Of a stretch of DNA of 5,677 nt, positions 1 to 5,662 are shown in pieces. Each line of letters begins with the position of its first letter. Position 1 is the first letter of the stretch. The position numbers and the translations under genes were made by a program. Origin of the DNA: Conexibacteraceae bacterium (GTDB lineage Bacteria; Actinomycetota; Thermoleophilia; Solirubrobacterales; Solirubrobacteraceae). The notes under the pieces are model-generated. The model did no database searches. It saw nothing but the letters and a program-made list of their open reading frames with translations, and had not been told where the DNA came from. The DNA lies in NCBI GenBank assembly GCA_009785395.1, contig WQWK01000146.1, positions 1 through 5,677 of the forward strand, in the 5' to 3' direction.

Positions 1-45
1 CATGTCCGCGATTGCCTGATCGGGCGCGCCACACCGCAGCGGCTA
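1..45 (-). pseudogene. In-frame continuation of the ATPase beyond an amber codon
   Basis: Reading on in frame past TAG (43-45) gives PLRCGAPDQAIADM with no further stop to the window edge. The family commonly has a phrase like FG(x)(N/S)PLR here, so the TAG sits where one Ser or Asn would be expected. A single base change from TCG would be enough. The preceding Ile codon is ATA, which is unusual in such GC-rich DNA. The reading is therefore a nonsense mutation, a local sequencing error or, less likely, readthrough. The rest of the gene is outside the window. Confidence 0.6.
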
Positions 46-390
46 TATCCCGAATGCTGGCCGCGCAAGGTTCAGGTACCAGACGCGCTTGCCGGCCCAC
101 GGCGGTGTCAGTGCGAGCGCGCGGCGGGCGAGCGTGCGCTTCGGGTCGATCAGCACCACCGCCGCGCCGCTGTCAAGCAGCGAGTTCTGGTAGTGGCGAA
201 TCATGACCGACGTCTTGCCAGTCCCCGGCGCACCGATCGCGAGGATCCCGGAGGGCCAGTTGCGCGGCGCGACCGCCACCGGCTTGTTCATGGCCTGGAC
301 ATACGGGCGGATCGCGCTCGCCCCGTGAGGGTCGATCTCGGTTGCCGCCTGACCGTTCATACCCATCTCGGTTGCCGCCGGACCGTTCAC
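43..390 (-). CDS. Coupling-type P-loop ATPase, N-terminal part, ended by in-frame TAG
   Basis: This frame gives 115 residues from the GTG at 390 to a TAG at 43-45. A short N-terminus with a duplicated phrase (NGPAATEM / NGQAATEI) leads to RPYVQAMNKPVAVAPRNWPSG, then Walker A GAPGTGKT at 53-60 (K59, T60). Next comes AAVVLIDPKRTLARR with the DPK motif (82-84) typical of VirD4/TraG-like and related coupling ATPases, then VWYLNLARPAFGI. A complete motor domain of this class needs several hundred residues, including Walker B, which is not reached here. The frame continues after the TAG as PLRCGAPDQAIADM to the window edge, so the gene appears interrupted and not naturally short. If full length, the product would hydrolyse ATP to move DNA or protein through the membrane complex, together with the membrane subunit encoded just upstream. 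The GTG is supported by AGGAGGG four bases away and a GTGA overlap. A HerA/FtsK-like relative is the main alternative. Confidence 0.85.
   Translation of the reverse strand: MNGPAATEMGMNGQAATEIDPHGASAIRPYVQAMNKPVAVAPRNWPSGILAIGAPGTGKTSVMIRHYQNSLLDSGAAVVLIDPKRTLARRALALTPPWAGKRVWYLNLARPAFGI
335..390 (-). repeat. 30-base-period tandem duplication spanning the start codon
   Basis: Two 26-base units (335-360 and 365-390) match at 24 of 26 positions and are spaced 30 bases apart. Read on the minus strand, each begins with a start codon, GTG in the first (390) and ATG in the second (360), followed by AACGGTC. The protein therefore begins with a duplicated phrase, NGPAATEM then NGQAATEI. The duplication keeps the frame. 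Confidence 0.9.
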
Positions 391-1670
391 GCCGCCCTCC
401 TGCCGAGCATCCGGCGCATCGTCTCGCCGTCGAGCGGCTCGAAGCCGACGGGCAGGTGCACCCGGTCGTATTCCCACGCGCCGTCGTCCTCGACCGCTGA
501 CTCGACGCCCGGCGCGGCCGGCAGTCGCGGTTCTGGGATCCGGCGGATCGGCGCGTGCAGCCGTGCCGAGGGGAGCTGCATGAGGTACGCGAGTTCCGAG
601 CCGCTCAGAAGTCTCGACTGGCCGCGCATGCGCAGCGGCGGGGTGAATGTCGGGAACCGTCGCCGGTACAGCCACCGGCGCAGCAGCATCGGCCGGCGTT
701 CGAGCGTGTTCATCGCGCCGGGCAGGTTTTGCAGGGTGCCGCTCAGCGACTTGCACGTCTGCAGGTCGTGCGCAGCGATCTGGATATCGACGTAGAACGC
801 GGAGCGCTCGTCGATCTGGGCGCTCTGGCGGGCCTCCTCGCGGTCCACCGAGGCCTCGGGCGTCGGCCGGCCGTCGGCGGTGCGCTCGCGTTCGCGGCGC
901 CACCGCTCGGTCTGCCGGTGCCTTGCGCGCAGGTAGCCGGCGCCGGTGTCGCTCGGCACGATGCAGAACCAGACGGCGGCGGGGTGCGTGCGCTGTGCGA
1001 CCATCGCGTCCGCCAGCCCCTCGATCACGGTCTCGATCCCCTCGAGCTCCTCGGCGATATCGACAATCGGGTGAAACGCCTCCCGGCGCTTGCGCAGCCT
1101 GATCAGCGCCGGCGGCACCCCCAGCCGCAGTTGCATCGGCCGGTACATGGGCTCGAACTCAAACCCAACCCGTACGTTCGGGTACGCCTTCAGCAGCGCC
1201 CCGTCGAGCGCGGGGACGTGTTCGGCCTCGCAGACGAGCGCGAGCGTGACCTCGCCCCCTTCGCGCGGGTCGTAGCCGACGAGCAGCCCGAACGCGGGCT
1301 GGCCGCCCCACCACCGCCTGGTCGGGAGCGCGGCCACTGCCTGGCCCATCGCGCCGACGGCCTGGACCATCGATTGCAGCTCGGTCTGGTCGTTGGCGGT
1401 CAGGTTGATCTGGTACGCGTGGTAGACGCGGCGGTGCCTCGCGTACAGTCGGCGCGCCACCTCCAGCGCAAGCAGGACGAGCGCCGCGCCGATCAGGAAC
1501 GCGACGATGAGCCCGAGCTTCTCGAGCGCGGTGAGGATCCCGCGCACGACGCCAGGCTCGGCGTGCTGCACGGTCGGGGCCGCGACCGCGATCGCCACGC
1601 CGAGGAGCGCGACAGCCACCATCACCATCACCAGCCCACGGATCAGCCGGTGGCGACCGACGCGGAGCAC
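387..1670 (-). CDS. Membrane subunit resembling the N-terminal half of VirD4/TraG-like proteins
   Basis: This is a 427-residue protein with two membrane segments near its N-terminus (about 12-32 and 51-71), followed by RRLYARHRR, which places the rest in the cytoplasm. The large soluble region (about 82-390) has alternating strand/helix character: QINLTANDQTELQSMVQAV, then a GGEVTLALVCEAEH strand, PNVRVGFEFEP, IVDIAEELEGIETVIEGL, WFCIVPS and AFYVDIQIAA. It ends with SGSELAYLMQLPSARLH and PRLPAAPGV. From memory of the family, an ELAxLxxLP element followed by a Pro-rich turn precedes the P-loop domain in actinobacterial coupling-type ATPases; here the protein ends soon after and the P-loop domain starts in the next gene. 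It has no Walker motifs. GTG at 1670 is supported by AGGAGGG four bases upstream, overlapping the previous gene's TAG. Its TGA overlaps the next gene's GTG. Probable role: membrane anchor and substrate or partner interface of a secretion-type motor. Gene certain; function moderate. Confidence 0.88.
   Translation of the reverse strand: MLRVGRHRLIRGLVMVMVAVALLGVAIAVAAPTVQHAEPGVVRGILTALEKLGLIVAFLIGAALVLLALEVARRLYARHRRVYHAYQINLTANDQTELQSMVQAVGAMGQAVAALPTRRWWGGQPAFGLLVGYDPREGGEVTLALVCEAEHVPALDGALLKAYPNVRVGFEFEPMYRPMQLRLGVPPALIRLRKRREAFHPIVDIAEELEGIETVIEGLADAMVAQRTHPAAVWFCIVPSDTGAGYLRARHRQTERWRRERERTADGRPTPEASVDREEARQSAQIDERSAFYVDIQIAAHDLQTCKSLSGTLQNLPGAMNTLERRPMLLRRWLYRRRFPTFTPPLRMRGQSRLLSGSELAYLMQLPSARLHAPIRRIPEPRLPAAPGVESAVEDDGAWEYDRVHLPVGFEPLDGETMRRMLGRRAA
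395..401 (-). promoter_or_regulatory. Ribosome binding site fixing the GTG start of the ATPase
   Basis: AGGAGGG lies four bases before the GTG at 390, within the end of the upstream membrane-subunit gene. It favours GTG 390 over the ATG at 360, which is preceded only by GAGATGGGT. Confidence 0.8.
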
Positions 1671-1674
1671 CGGG

Positions 1675-1681
1675 CCCTCCT
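1675..1681 (-). promoter_or_regulatory. Strong ribosome binding site overlapping the previous stop codon
   Basis: AGGAGGG, four bases before the GTG at 1670, shares its first two bases with the TAG stop (1680-1682) of the MinD-like gene. The same AGGAGGG-N4-GTG arrangement precedes the next gene, suggesting matched, coupled translation of the two. Confidence 0.85.
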
Positions 1682-3170
1682 AGACGGTCGGCCACCCCGT
1701 GGCCAGCAGCGCCGCCAGCTCCCGGATCTGCACCGCCCAATCCTGCGGCGGTCCGTCGTCCCAGCGGAACTTCGACAGGTTTGCCGCTGCCTTCTCGTCA
1801 TAGGTGACCTCAACGATCCCCTGGGCGAACGACAGCTCCTGTTCGAACTCCCCCAGGTTCACCCGGCGGCGAACCCTTGGCGTGAGCTTGTTGACGACCA
1901 GGAAGACTGGCCCGTCGAACGCCCGCAGGAGCGTCTGGCACTCGCCGGACGCGACCATCTGCATCGTGTCCGGCTCGCCGTCAACCACGACGACGAGCTG
2001 GTCCGCCGTCTGGACCGCAGCTTGCGCGGGGTCGTCGAACAGGCCGGTCCCGCAGTCGAGCACCATCACCTCGGCGTAGGCCTTGAGGTTTTCGTAAAGC
2101 CACAGGAAGGTCTCCCGGTCGAGCGCCCGCTTGGGGTCGTTCGCGGACGGTGCGACCCGTACACCGTGCGGCCCGATCCCAAGCAGTCCGAGCACCTCCA
2201 TCCCCCGCATCGGCTGGCCGCGCTCGATCGAGACCTTCATCCGCTGCACGAGTTCGTCGACCGGGACGCCGCGGCCCGGCGACAGGACCGCTGACAGGTT
2301 GGACATGTCGGGGTTGGCGTCAACGGCGACCGTCTGGTTCTGGCGCACGTAGTTGAACTGCATGCTCAGCAGGCTCGTGATCGTCGTCTTCCCGACGCCG
2401 CCCTTCGGGGACAGCACTGCAATCGTCTGGCAGGACGGTGGGGCCGGGAGCAGAACCATCGCCTCGAGCAGCCGCTTGTAGTCGCTCACGCGCCACGCTT
2501 CCCGTACCCGTCCCGCGGCGGATTGGTGGTGCTCGCGGACGAACCGGGCGGGGTCGTTCACCCCGAGGTCGCGCGCCTCCTGCTCCTGCGCCTTGTAGGA
2601 CGGCGACAGCGCGGTCAGCGCCTGCAGCGTTCGGGCGACGGTGCCCATCGGCCGCGGCAGCGCCTCCTCGGCGCGGGCGCGCACAATCCGCTGGCTGGAG
2701 CGTCCGCCCGACCGTGAGCGCGGTGCGCCCGGCGACTGCCGTGGCGTCCGCCTGGTGGGGCTCGACGTAGCCGCCTGCGGGGGTGCTGGCGTCTCGGCGG
2801 CCGGGGGCGCCGGCGTCTCGGCGGCCGGGGGCACTGGCGCCTCCGGGGGCTCGGACAAGGGCGGGGCCGGGGCGGCGGCCTGCTGGGCCGTGAATGGCGG
2901 CTCGGCGCGCTGCGCGTCGTACAGCGCGAGCACGCTGACGGTCAGCTCCGCGAGGCAGTCGCCGTTTGGGGCGCTGCCGTCGGGCAGCTGCAGTCGCCAG
3001 TCGGAGTGCGCGTCGAACTCGCGGCCCAGCTGCAGGGCGTGTTCCTCCGCGGCGTCCACGAAGTCGTCGAGCATCTCCGCAAGCGGGACGTCGATCGGCA
3101 CGTTGAGGCGCACGCGCTGGTCTGGCGCGGCCGCTCCGCGCACGATCAGGTCAAGCTCGGCGGTGGCCAC
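1680..3170 (-). CDS. MinD/ParA-type ATPase with possible ubiquitin-like N-terminus
   Basis: This 496-residue protein (numbered from the GTG at 3170) has three parts. Residues 4-87 form a small mixed domain ending in a WRLQLPDG-type strand-turn and LAELTVSVLALYD, reminiscent of YukD/EsaB-like ubiquitin folds; that resemblance is tentative. Residues 89-140 are a Pro/Ala-rich linker with PPAAETPA twice, followed by a basic stretch. From about 245 comes a SIMIBI-class ATPase: deviant Walker A KGGVGKTT (256-263, signature Lys 256 and P-loop Lys 261), VAVDANPD with D284, Walker B VMVLDCGTG with D372, and LVVNKL for nucleotide specificity. All key residues are present, so activity is likely. Such ATPases position or regulate membrane complexes; neighbours suggest a role with the coupling ATPase. 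I prefer GTG at 3170 over the ATG at 3314 because AAAGGA sits 8 bases upstream and the longer form would lie far inside the preceding gene. Plasmid partitioning is less likely, as no ParB partner is visible. Confidence 0.9.
   Translation of the reverse strand: MATAELDLIVRGAAAPDQRVRLNVPIDVPLAEMLDDFVDAAEEHALQLGREFDAHSDWRLQLPDGSAPNGDCLAELTVSVLALYDAQRAEPPFTAQQAAAPAPPLSEPPEAPVPPAAETPAPPAAETPAPPQAATSSPTRRTPRQSPGAPRSRSGGRSSQRIVRARAEEALPRPMGTVARTLQALTALSPSYKAQEQEARDLGVNDPARFVREHHQSAAGRVREAWRVSDYKRLLEAMVLLPAPPSCQTIAVLSPKGGVGKTTITSLLSMQFNYVRQNQTVAVDANPDMSNLSAVLSPGRGVPVDELVQRMKVSIERGQPMRGMEVLGLLGIGPHGVRVAPSANDPKRALDRETFLWLYENLKAYAEVMVLDCGTGLFDDPAQAAVQTADQLVVVVDGEPDTMQMVASGECQTLLRAFDGPVFLVVNKLTPRVRRRVNLGEFEQELSFAQGIVEVTYDEKAAANLSKFRWDDGPPQDWAVQIRELAALLATGWPTV
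2788..2832 (-). repeat. In-frame tandem repeat in the Pro-rich linker
   Basis: Two identical 21-base copies (2788-2808 and 2812-2832) recur with a 24-base period, so each unit adds eight residues (PPAAETPA) to the linker of the MinD-like protein. The length is a multiple of three, so copy-number change would alter linker length without breaking the frame. Confidence 0.85.
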
Positions 3171-3609
3171 GGCCTCGTTCCTTTCTGTTGGAGCCTTCGT
3201 TACTGAATCCGGGAGCGGCGGCGTGCGGCGATCGGCCGGACCCCTGGATGAGGGCGACGCGCGCGGACGCGAGCTGTTCCCGTGAGGCGCGGAGCTCGCT
3301 TGCAAGCGCGGCACTCACCCCGGCCGCGATCAACACCACCAGAAGCGCGATGACGAACAGCGCGAGCGCGCCGTAGCGGCGGTCGATGATCCGCTCGAGC
3401 GTCCTGGTCGCGGTCTCATTCGCACTCGCAAGCACGAGCGAGCGCTTCGGCGCCGGCGGCTGCAGGCTGACGGTGTCCGGGTTGTGCTGAGCGCTGCTGA
3501 GCGAGATGCGACCCTGTCCGCGCCGGCGGGGCGGCGTCTGCTGTGGCACCTCGCCGATCCGAAACCAGCCGTCCTCGGGGGGCGCTGCATTGCGAGAGAA
3601 CGGACGCAT
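3151..3609 (-). CDS. Small single-pass membrane protein, unknown function
   Basis: This is a 152-residue protein I do not recognise. Residues 1-78 are polar, with basic and Pro-rich stretches (QQTPPRRRGQGR) and no signal peptide. One clear membrane segment follows (about 80-103, YGALALFVIALLVVLIAAGVSAAL). After it come a short Ala/Arg helix (ASELRASREQLASARVALI) and a basic tail ending GHRRA. Both flanks are positively charged, so topology is uncertain. The TGA at 3151-3153 lies 20 bases inside the downstream MinD-like gene, which points to translational coupling and co-function. The ATG at 3609 gives the longest frame but has no good Shine-Dalgarno; the message could be leaderless or start further in. 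Position next to a MinD-type ATPase and coupling-protein genes suggests an accessory membrane component of the same machine, by context only. Confidence 0.72.
   Translation of the reverse strand: MRPFSRNAAPPEDGWFRIGEVPQQTPPRRRGQGRISLSSAQHNPDTVSLQPPAPKRSLVLASANETATRTLERIIDRRYGALALFVIALLVVLIAAGVSAALASELRASREQLASARVALIQGSGRSPHAAAPGFSNEGSNRKERGRGHRRA
3179..3184 (-). promoter_or_regulatory. Ribosome binding site of the MinD-like gene
   Basis: AAAGGA on the minus strand lies 8 bases before the GTG at 3170, inside the end of the preceding membrane-protein gene. It supports the shorter start and a 20-base gene overlap. Confidence 0.65.
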
Positions 3610-3668
3610 ACTGGTTTAGTCGTCTCGCCGGCGTTCCTGACACACCGGAGGGCGCGAGCTTCGCGTCG
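3610..3668 (-). other. 59-base gap between the kinase and the secretion-like genes
   Basis: This is the longest non-coding stretch in the window. On the minus strand it holds a short inverted repeat (CGCGA-GCT-TCGCG on the plus strand, 3653-3665) just after the kinase stop. There is no T-run after it, so it is at best a weak hairpin and not a convincing terminator. The sequence just before the next ATG reads GACTAAACCAGT, with no purine-rich Shine-Dalgarno in the usual 5-10 base window; AGGAAC lies about 25-30 bases away, too far to serve. No convincing -35/-10 pair is seen. Whether transcription continues from the kinase gene or restarts here cannot be decided from sequence. Confidence 0.4.
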
Positions 3669-5012
3669 CTAGCCCGGAGGAAGGCTGGTCTCGGGGCTGC
3701 CGCGTTTGGTCCGGGCGGGGAGCGCCACCCGAGCGCGGGCGCCCGTTGCCGGCGGGAACAGCAGCTCGATCGTGAGTCCCCCCTCCGGCCGTGCGCGGGC
3801 CGTGATCTCGGCGCCGTGGGCGTTGGCGATCGCCTCGACGATCGAGAGGCCAAGTCCGTGTCCGTCGTTGTGTCGGGTGCGGGTGTCGACGAGCCGTTCG
3901 AAGGGCTGGAACAGGCGGGGGATCTGCTCAGGCGGGACCGCCAGGCCGGTGTTCGAGATCGACAGGAAGGCGTGACGATCGCGGGTCCCGGTGGCAATCT
4001 CGACGCGTCCGCCCGGAGTGTTGTGGCGGGTCGCGTTGTCGATCAGGTTGGTGATCAGGCGCTCGAGCAGCCGCGGATCACCCGCCGTCGGCGCCGGGTC
4101 GAGCGAGGCGTCGACATCGAGGTTGAGGCGCTCGAGGTCGGGACGCTGCGCTTGCAGGGCACGGGTTGCCAGGACGGCGAGGTCGGATCGCTCGCGTCGC
4201 TCCAGGCCCGCCTGGCCGCGGGTGAGCGCGAGCAACGCGTCGATCAGCTGCTCGAGGTGTTGCTCGGATGCGAGTACGCGCTCGTGCGCCTGGCGCAGCG
4301 ACGCGAAGTTCGCCGCGGAGCTGGCCAGCGCGACCTCGATCAGCGTTCGCTGGCGCGTCAGCGGCGCGCGTAGCTCATGCGAGGCGTTGGCGACGAACTG
4401 GCGCTGCGCTCGGTAGGAGTCCTCGAGCGGGTGCAGGACGCGCCCGGCGACGAGCCAGCCGGCGAGGACGGCGAGGACGGCCATGATCGCCAGGGCGATT
4501 CCGGAGTTGACCAGCAGCTGGTGCGAATCGGCTGCGCGCTGTGCGGCCTGGACGGACCCGGCGTGTGCCACCTGGTGGACGGCTCCGGCCAGCTGATTCA
4601 CGGCCTGCGCGAGCCGATGTTGGTCGTGCGCGAGCTGATGCTCCCCCTGTGTCAGCACGGGCGGCATCACCAGATGCGCGCCAGCTGTCGCCTTGGGCGC
4701 CGACTGCACAAACAGATTCCGGGCCTGTGCCAGCTGCTGCTGGTCCTGTGTCAGCTGCGACAGCGCGTGCGGCAGCTCCGGCAGCTGGAGCTGGTGAATC
4801 GCGGGGGCGTGGGGGATGTTCGGTAGGTGCGGCTTTGAGTACTCGGTCGCCTGTTGGAAGAGGGCGTATGTGATCGCGACCAGCGCCGCGCCGGAGAGCA
4901 GGAACAGGCCGCCGTAGAGGAGCGTCAGCCGGACTCGGGCCGTCCGGTGCGGCAGGTGTCGCCCGACCGCAAGCCGGGTGATCCGACTGTTGACGCGGGT
5001 CGCGACGTTCAT
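3669..5012 (-). CDS. Membrane sensor histidine kinase, HAMP-less, His-rich sensor
   Basis: This 447-residue inner-membrane kinase should autophosphorylate on His and pass phosphate to the adjacent response regulator. Order: a basic cytoplasmic N-terminus; TM1 about 28-52; an extracytoplasmic sensor about 53-168; TM2 about 169-190; a dimerisation/phospho-acceptor helix with H212 in FVANASHELRAPLT; a HATPase_c domain with N326 in the N-box (LITNLIDNATRHN), the G1-like SNTG at 353-356, an F-box (LFQPFERL) and the G2 motif DGHGLGLS at 383-390. The C-terminal tail of about 25 residues looks disordered. Only about 22 residues separate TM2 from H212, too few for the HAMP domain usual in this class. 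The sensor has 11 His in about 116 residues and Leu/Val/Phe every seventh residue in two segments. The ATG at 5012 overlaps the regulator's TGA (ATGA) and has no strong Shine-Dalgarno, consistent with coupled translation. The ligand is unknown. Kinase call secure. Confidence 0.95.
   Translation of the reverse strand: MNVATRVNSRITRLAVGRHLPHRTARVRLTLLYGGLFLLSGAALVAITYALFQQATEYSKPHLPNIPHAPAIHQLQLPELPHALSQLTQDQQQLAQARNLFVQSAPKATAGAHLVMPPVLTQGEHQLAHDQHRLAQAVNQLAGAVHQVAHAGSVQAAQRAADSHQLLVNSGIALAIMAVLAVLAGWLVAGRVLHPLEDSYRAQRQFVANASHELRAPLTRQRTLIEVALASSAANFASLRQAHERVLASEQHLEQLIDALLALTRGQAGLERRERSDLAVLATRALQAQRPDLERLNLDVDASLDPAPTAGDPRLLERLITNLIDNATRHNTPGGRVEIATGTRDRHAFLSISNTGLAVPPEQIPRLFQPFERLVDTRTRHNDGHGLGLSIVEAIANAHGAEITARARPEGGLTIELLFPPATGARARVALPARTKRGSPETSLPPG
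4509..4856 (-). other. Predicted extracytoplasmic sensor of the kinase (heptad, His-rich)
   Basis: This is the region between the two membrane segments of the kinase (residues about 53-168). Two stretches carry a hydrophobic residue every seven positions: L80, L87, L94, F101 and L127, L134, L141, V148. The positions between are mostly Gln, His, Ala and Asn. The similar phrases LTQDQQQLAQA (87-97) and LAHDQHRLAQA (127-137) suggest an internal duplication of a helical unit. The His are at 62, 68, 73, 82, 113, 125, 129, 132, 146, 150 and 164. I do not recognise a named sensor family such as PAS, Cache or CHASE. A helical bundle is the simplest reading; metal or proton sensing is only a suggestion from the His content. 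Confidence 0.6.
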
Positions 5013-5662
5013 ATGCGGTAGCCGGCCCGGGCGACCGTCTCGATCACCGGTGGGTCGCCCAGCTTCGCTCGCAGCCGGCTGATCGTGATCTTGACCGTGT
5101 GGGTGAACGGGTCCGCGTGCTCGTCCCAGACGCGTTCGAGCAGCTCCTCGGCGGACACGACTCGGCCCTGCGCGGCGAGCAACAGCTCGAGCACCCCGAA
5201 CTCCTTGGGTCGCAGCGCGAGCGGTCTCCCGGCCCGCTGCGCGCAGCGCTTGGCGGTGTCGAGCACGAGGTCGCCGTACTCGAGGACGGGCGGGATACTG
5301 GGCTGCGCACGGCGGGCCAGCGCGCTGATTCGCGCGACCAGCACGGAGAACGCGAACGGCTTCGGCAGGTAGTCATCGGCGCCGCGCCCGAGCCCGTCGA
5401 CCAGATCCTCATCCCCAGCCGCGGCGGTCAGCATCAGCACCCGGCTGCGACCGCCGGCCGCGACGAGCCTCGCGCACACCTCATCGCCATGAACGATCGG
5501 AAGGTCGCGATCGAGCACGATCACCTCGTAGTCGTGGAGCAGCGCGCGCGCCAACCCCGCCTCGCCGTCGAGGGCGACGTCGACCGCCATCCGCGCCTCG
5601 CGCAGACCGGCCGCGACCGTCTCAGCCAGTTCCTCGTCGTCCTCGATCACAAGCACCCGCAT
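5009..5662 (-). CDS. OmpR/PhoB-family response regulator, DNA-binding
   Basis: This 217-residue cytoplasmic transcription factor is the output half of a two-component system. The receiver domain (residues 1-113) has the acidic pair E7/D8/D9, phospho-acceptor D51 in VIVLDRDLP, switch T79 in MLTA and K101 in the KPF motif. A winged-helix DNA-binding domain follows (about 127-217), with LRPKEFGVLELLL, the recognition-helix region HTVKITISRLRAKLG and the final wing ETVARAGYRI. Length and architecture are normal for the family, and all receiver catalytic residues are present. The ATG at 5662 is chosen because GAAGGAG lies 6 bases upstream and the protein begins MRVLVIEDDEE, as family members do. 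Its TGA overlaps the kinase start as ATGA, so the two are co-translated and almost certainly cognate. The DNA target is unknown; possible targets are its own operon and the secretion-like genes downstream. The promoter lies outside the window. Family call very secure; role in this cluster inferred. Confidence 0.96.
   Translation of the reverse strand: MRVLVIEDDEELAETVAAGLREARMAVDVALDGEAGLARALLHDYEVIVLDRDLPIVHGDEVCARLVAAGGRSRVLMLTAAAGDEDLVDGLGRGADDYLPKPFAFSVLVARISALARRAQPSIPPVLEYGDLVLDTAKRCAQRAGRPLALRPKEFGVLELLLAAQGRVVSAEELLERVWDEHADPFTHTVKITISRLRAKLGDPPVIETVARAGYRI

Noticed and set aside
391..903. Upstream extension of the P-loop ATPase frame to an ATG at 903
   Set aside because: The extension is Arg/Pro/Ala-rich shadow sequence fully overlapping the membrane-subunit gene. 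The GTG at 390 has a strong ribosome site and a GTGA overlap.
1617..1632. CACCATCACCATCACC, which looks like a His-tag or vector trace on the plus strand
   Set aside because: On the coding strand it reads VMVMVA inside the first membrane segment of the 387-1670 protein, a natural hydrophobic sequence.
555..2294. Long open frame on the plus strand (579 codons)
   Set aside because: It lies antisense to two well-supported minus-strand genes, has a low-complexity Arg/His/Gln/Leu/Asp composition typical of a GC-rich shadow frame, and shows no domain or motif.
3171..3314. 48-residue N-terminal extension of the MinD-like protein from the ATG at 3314
   Set aside because: It would overlap most of the C-terminal half of the preceding gene and is low-complexity Ser/Pro/Arg. 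AAAGGA before the GTG at 3170 fits better.
3653..3665. Small hairpin after the kinase stop as a transcription terminator
   Set aside because: The stem is only five base pairs with a three-base loop and no following T-run, and short GC-rich inverted repeats are expected by chance here.
3543..4373. Plus-strand open frame of 276 codons opposite the kinase
   Set aside because: It is antisense to the kinase catalytic domain, whose motifs are all intact on the minus strand, and it shows no recognisable domain.
4462..4481. Tandem GGCGAGGAC units
   Set aside because: They encode the repetitive AVLAVLA part of the kinase's second membrane segment; simple coding bias explains them.
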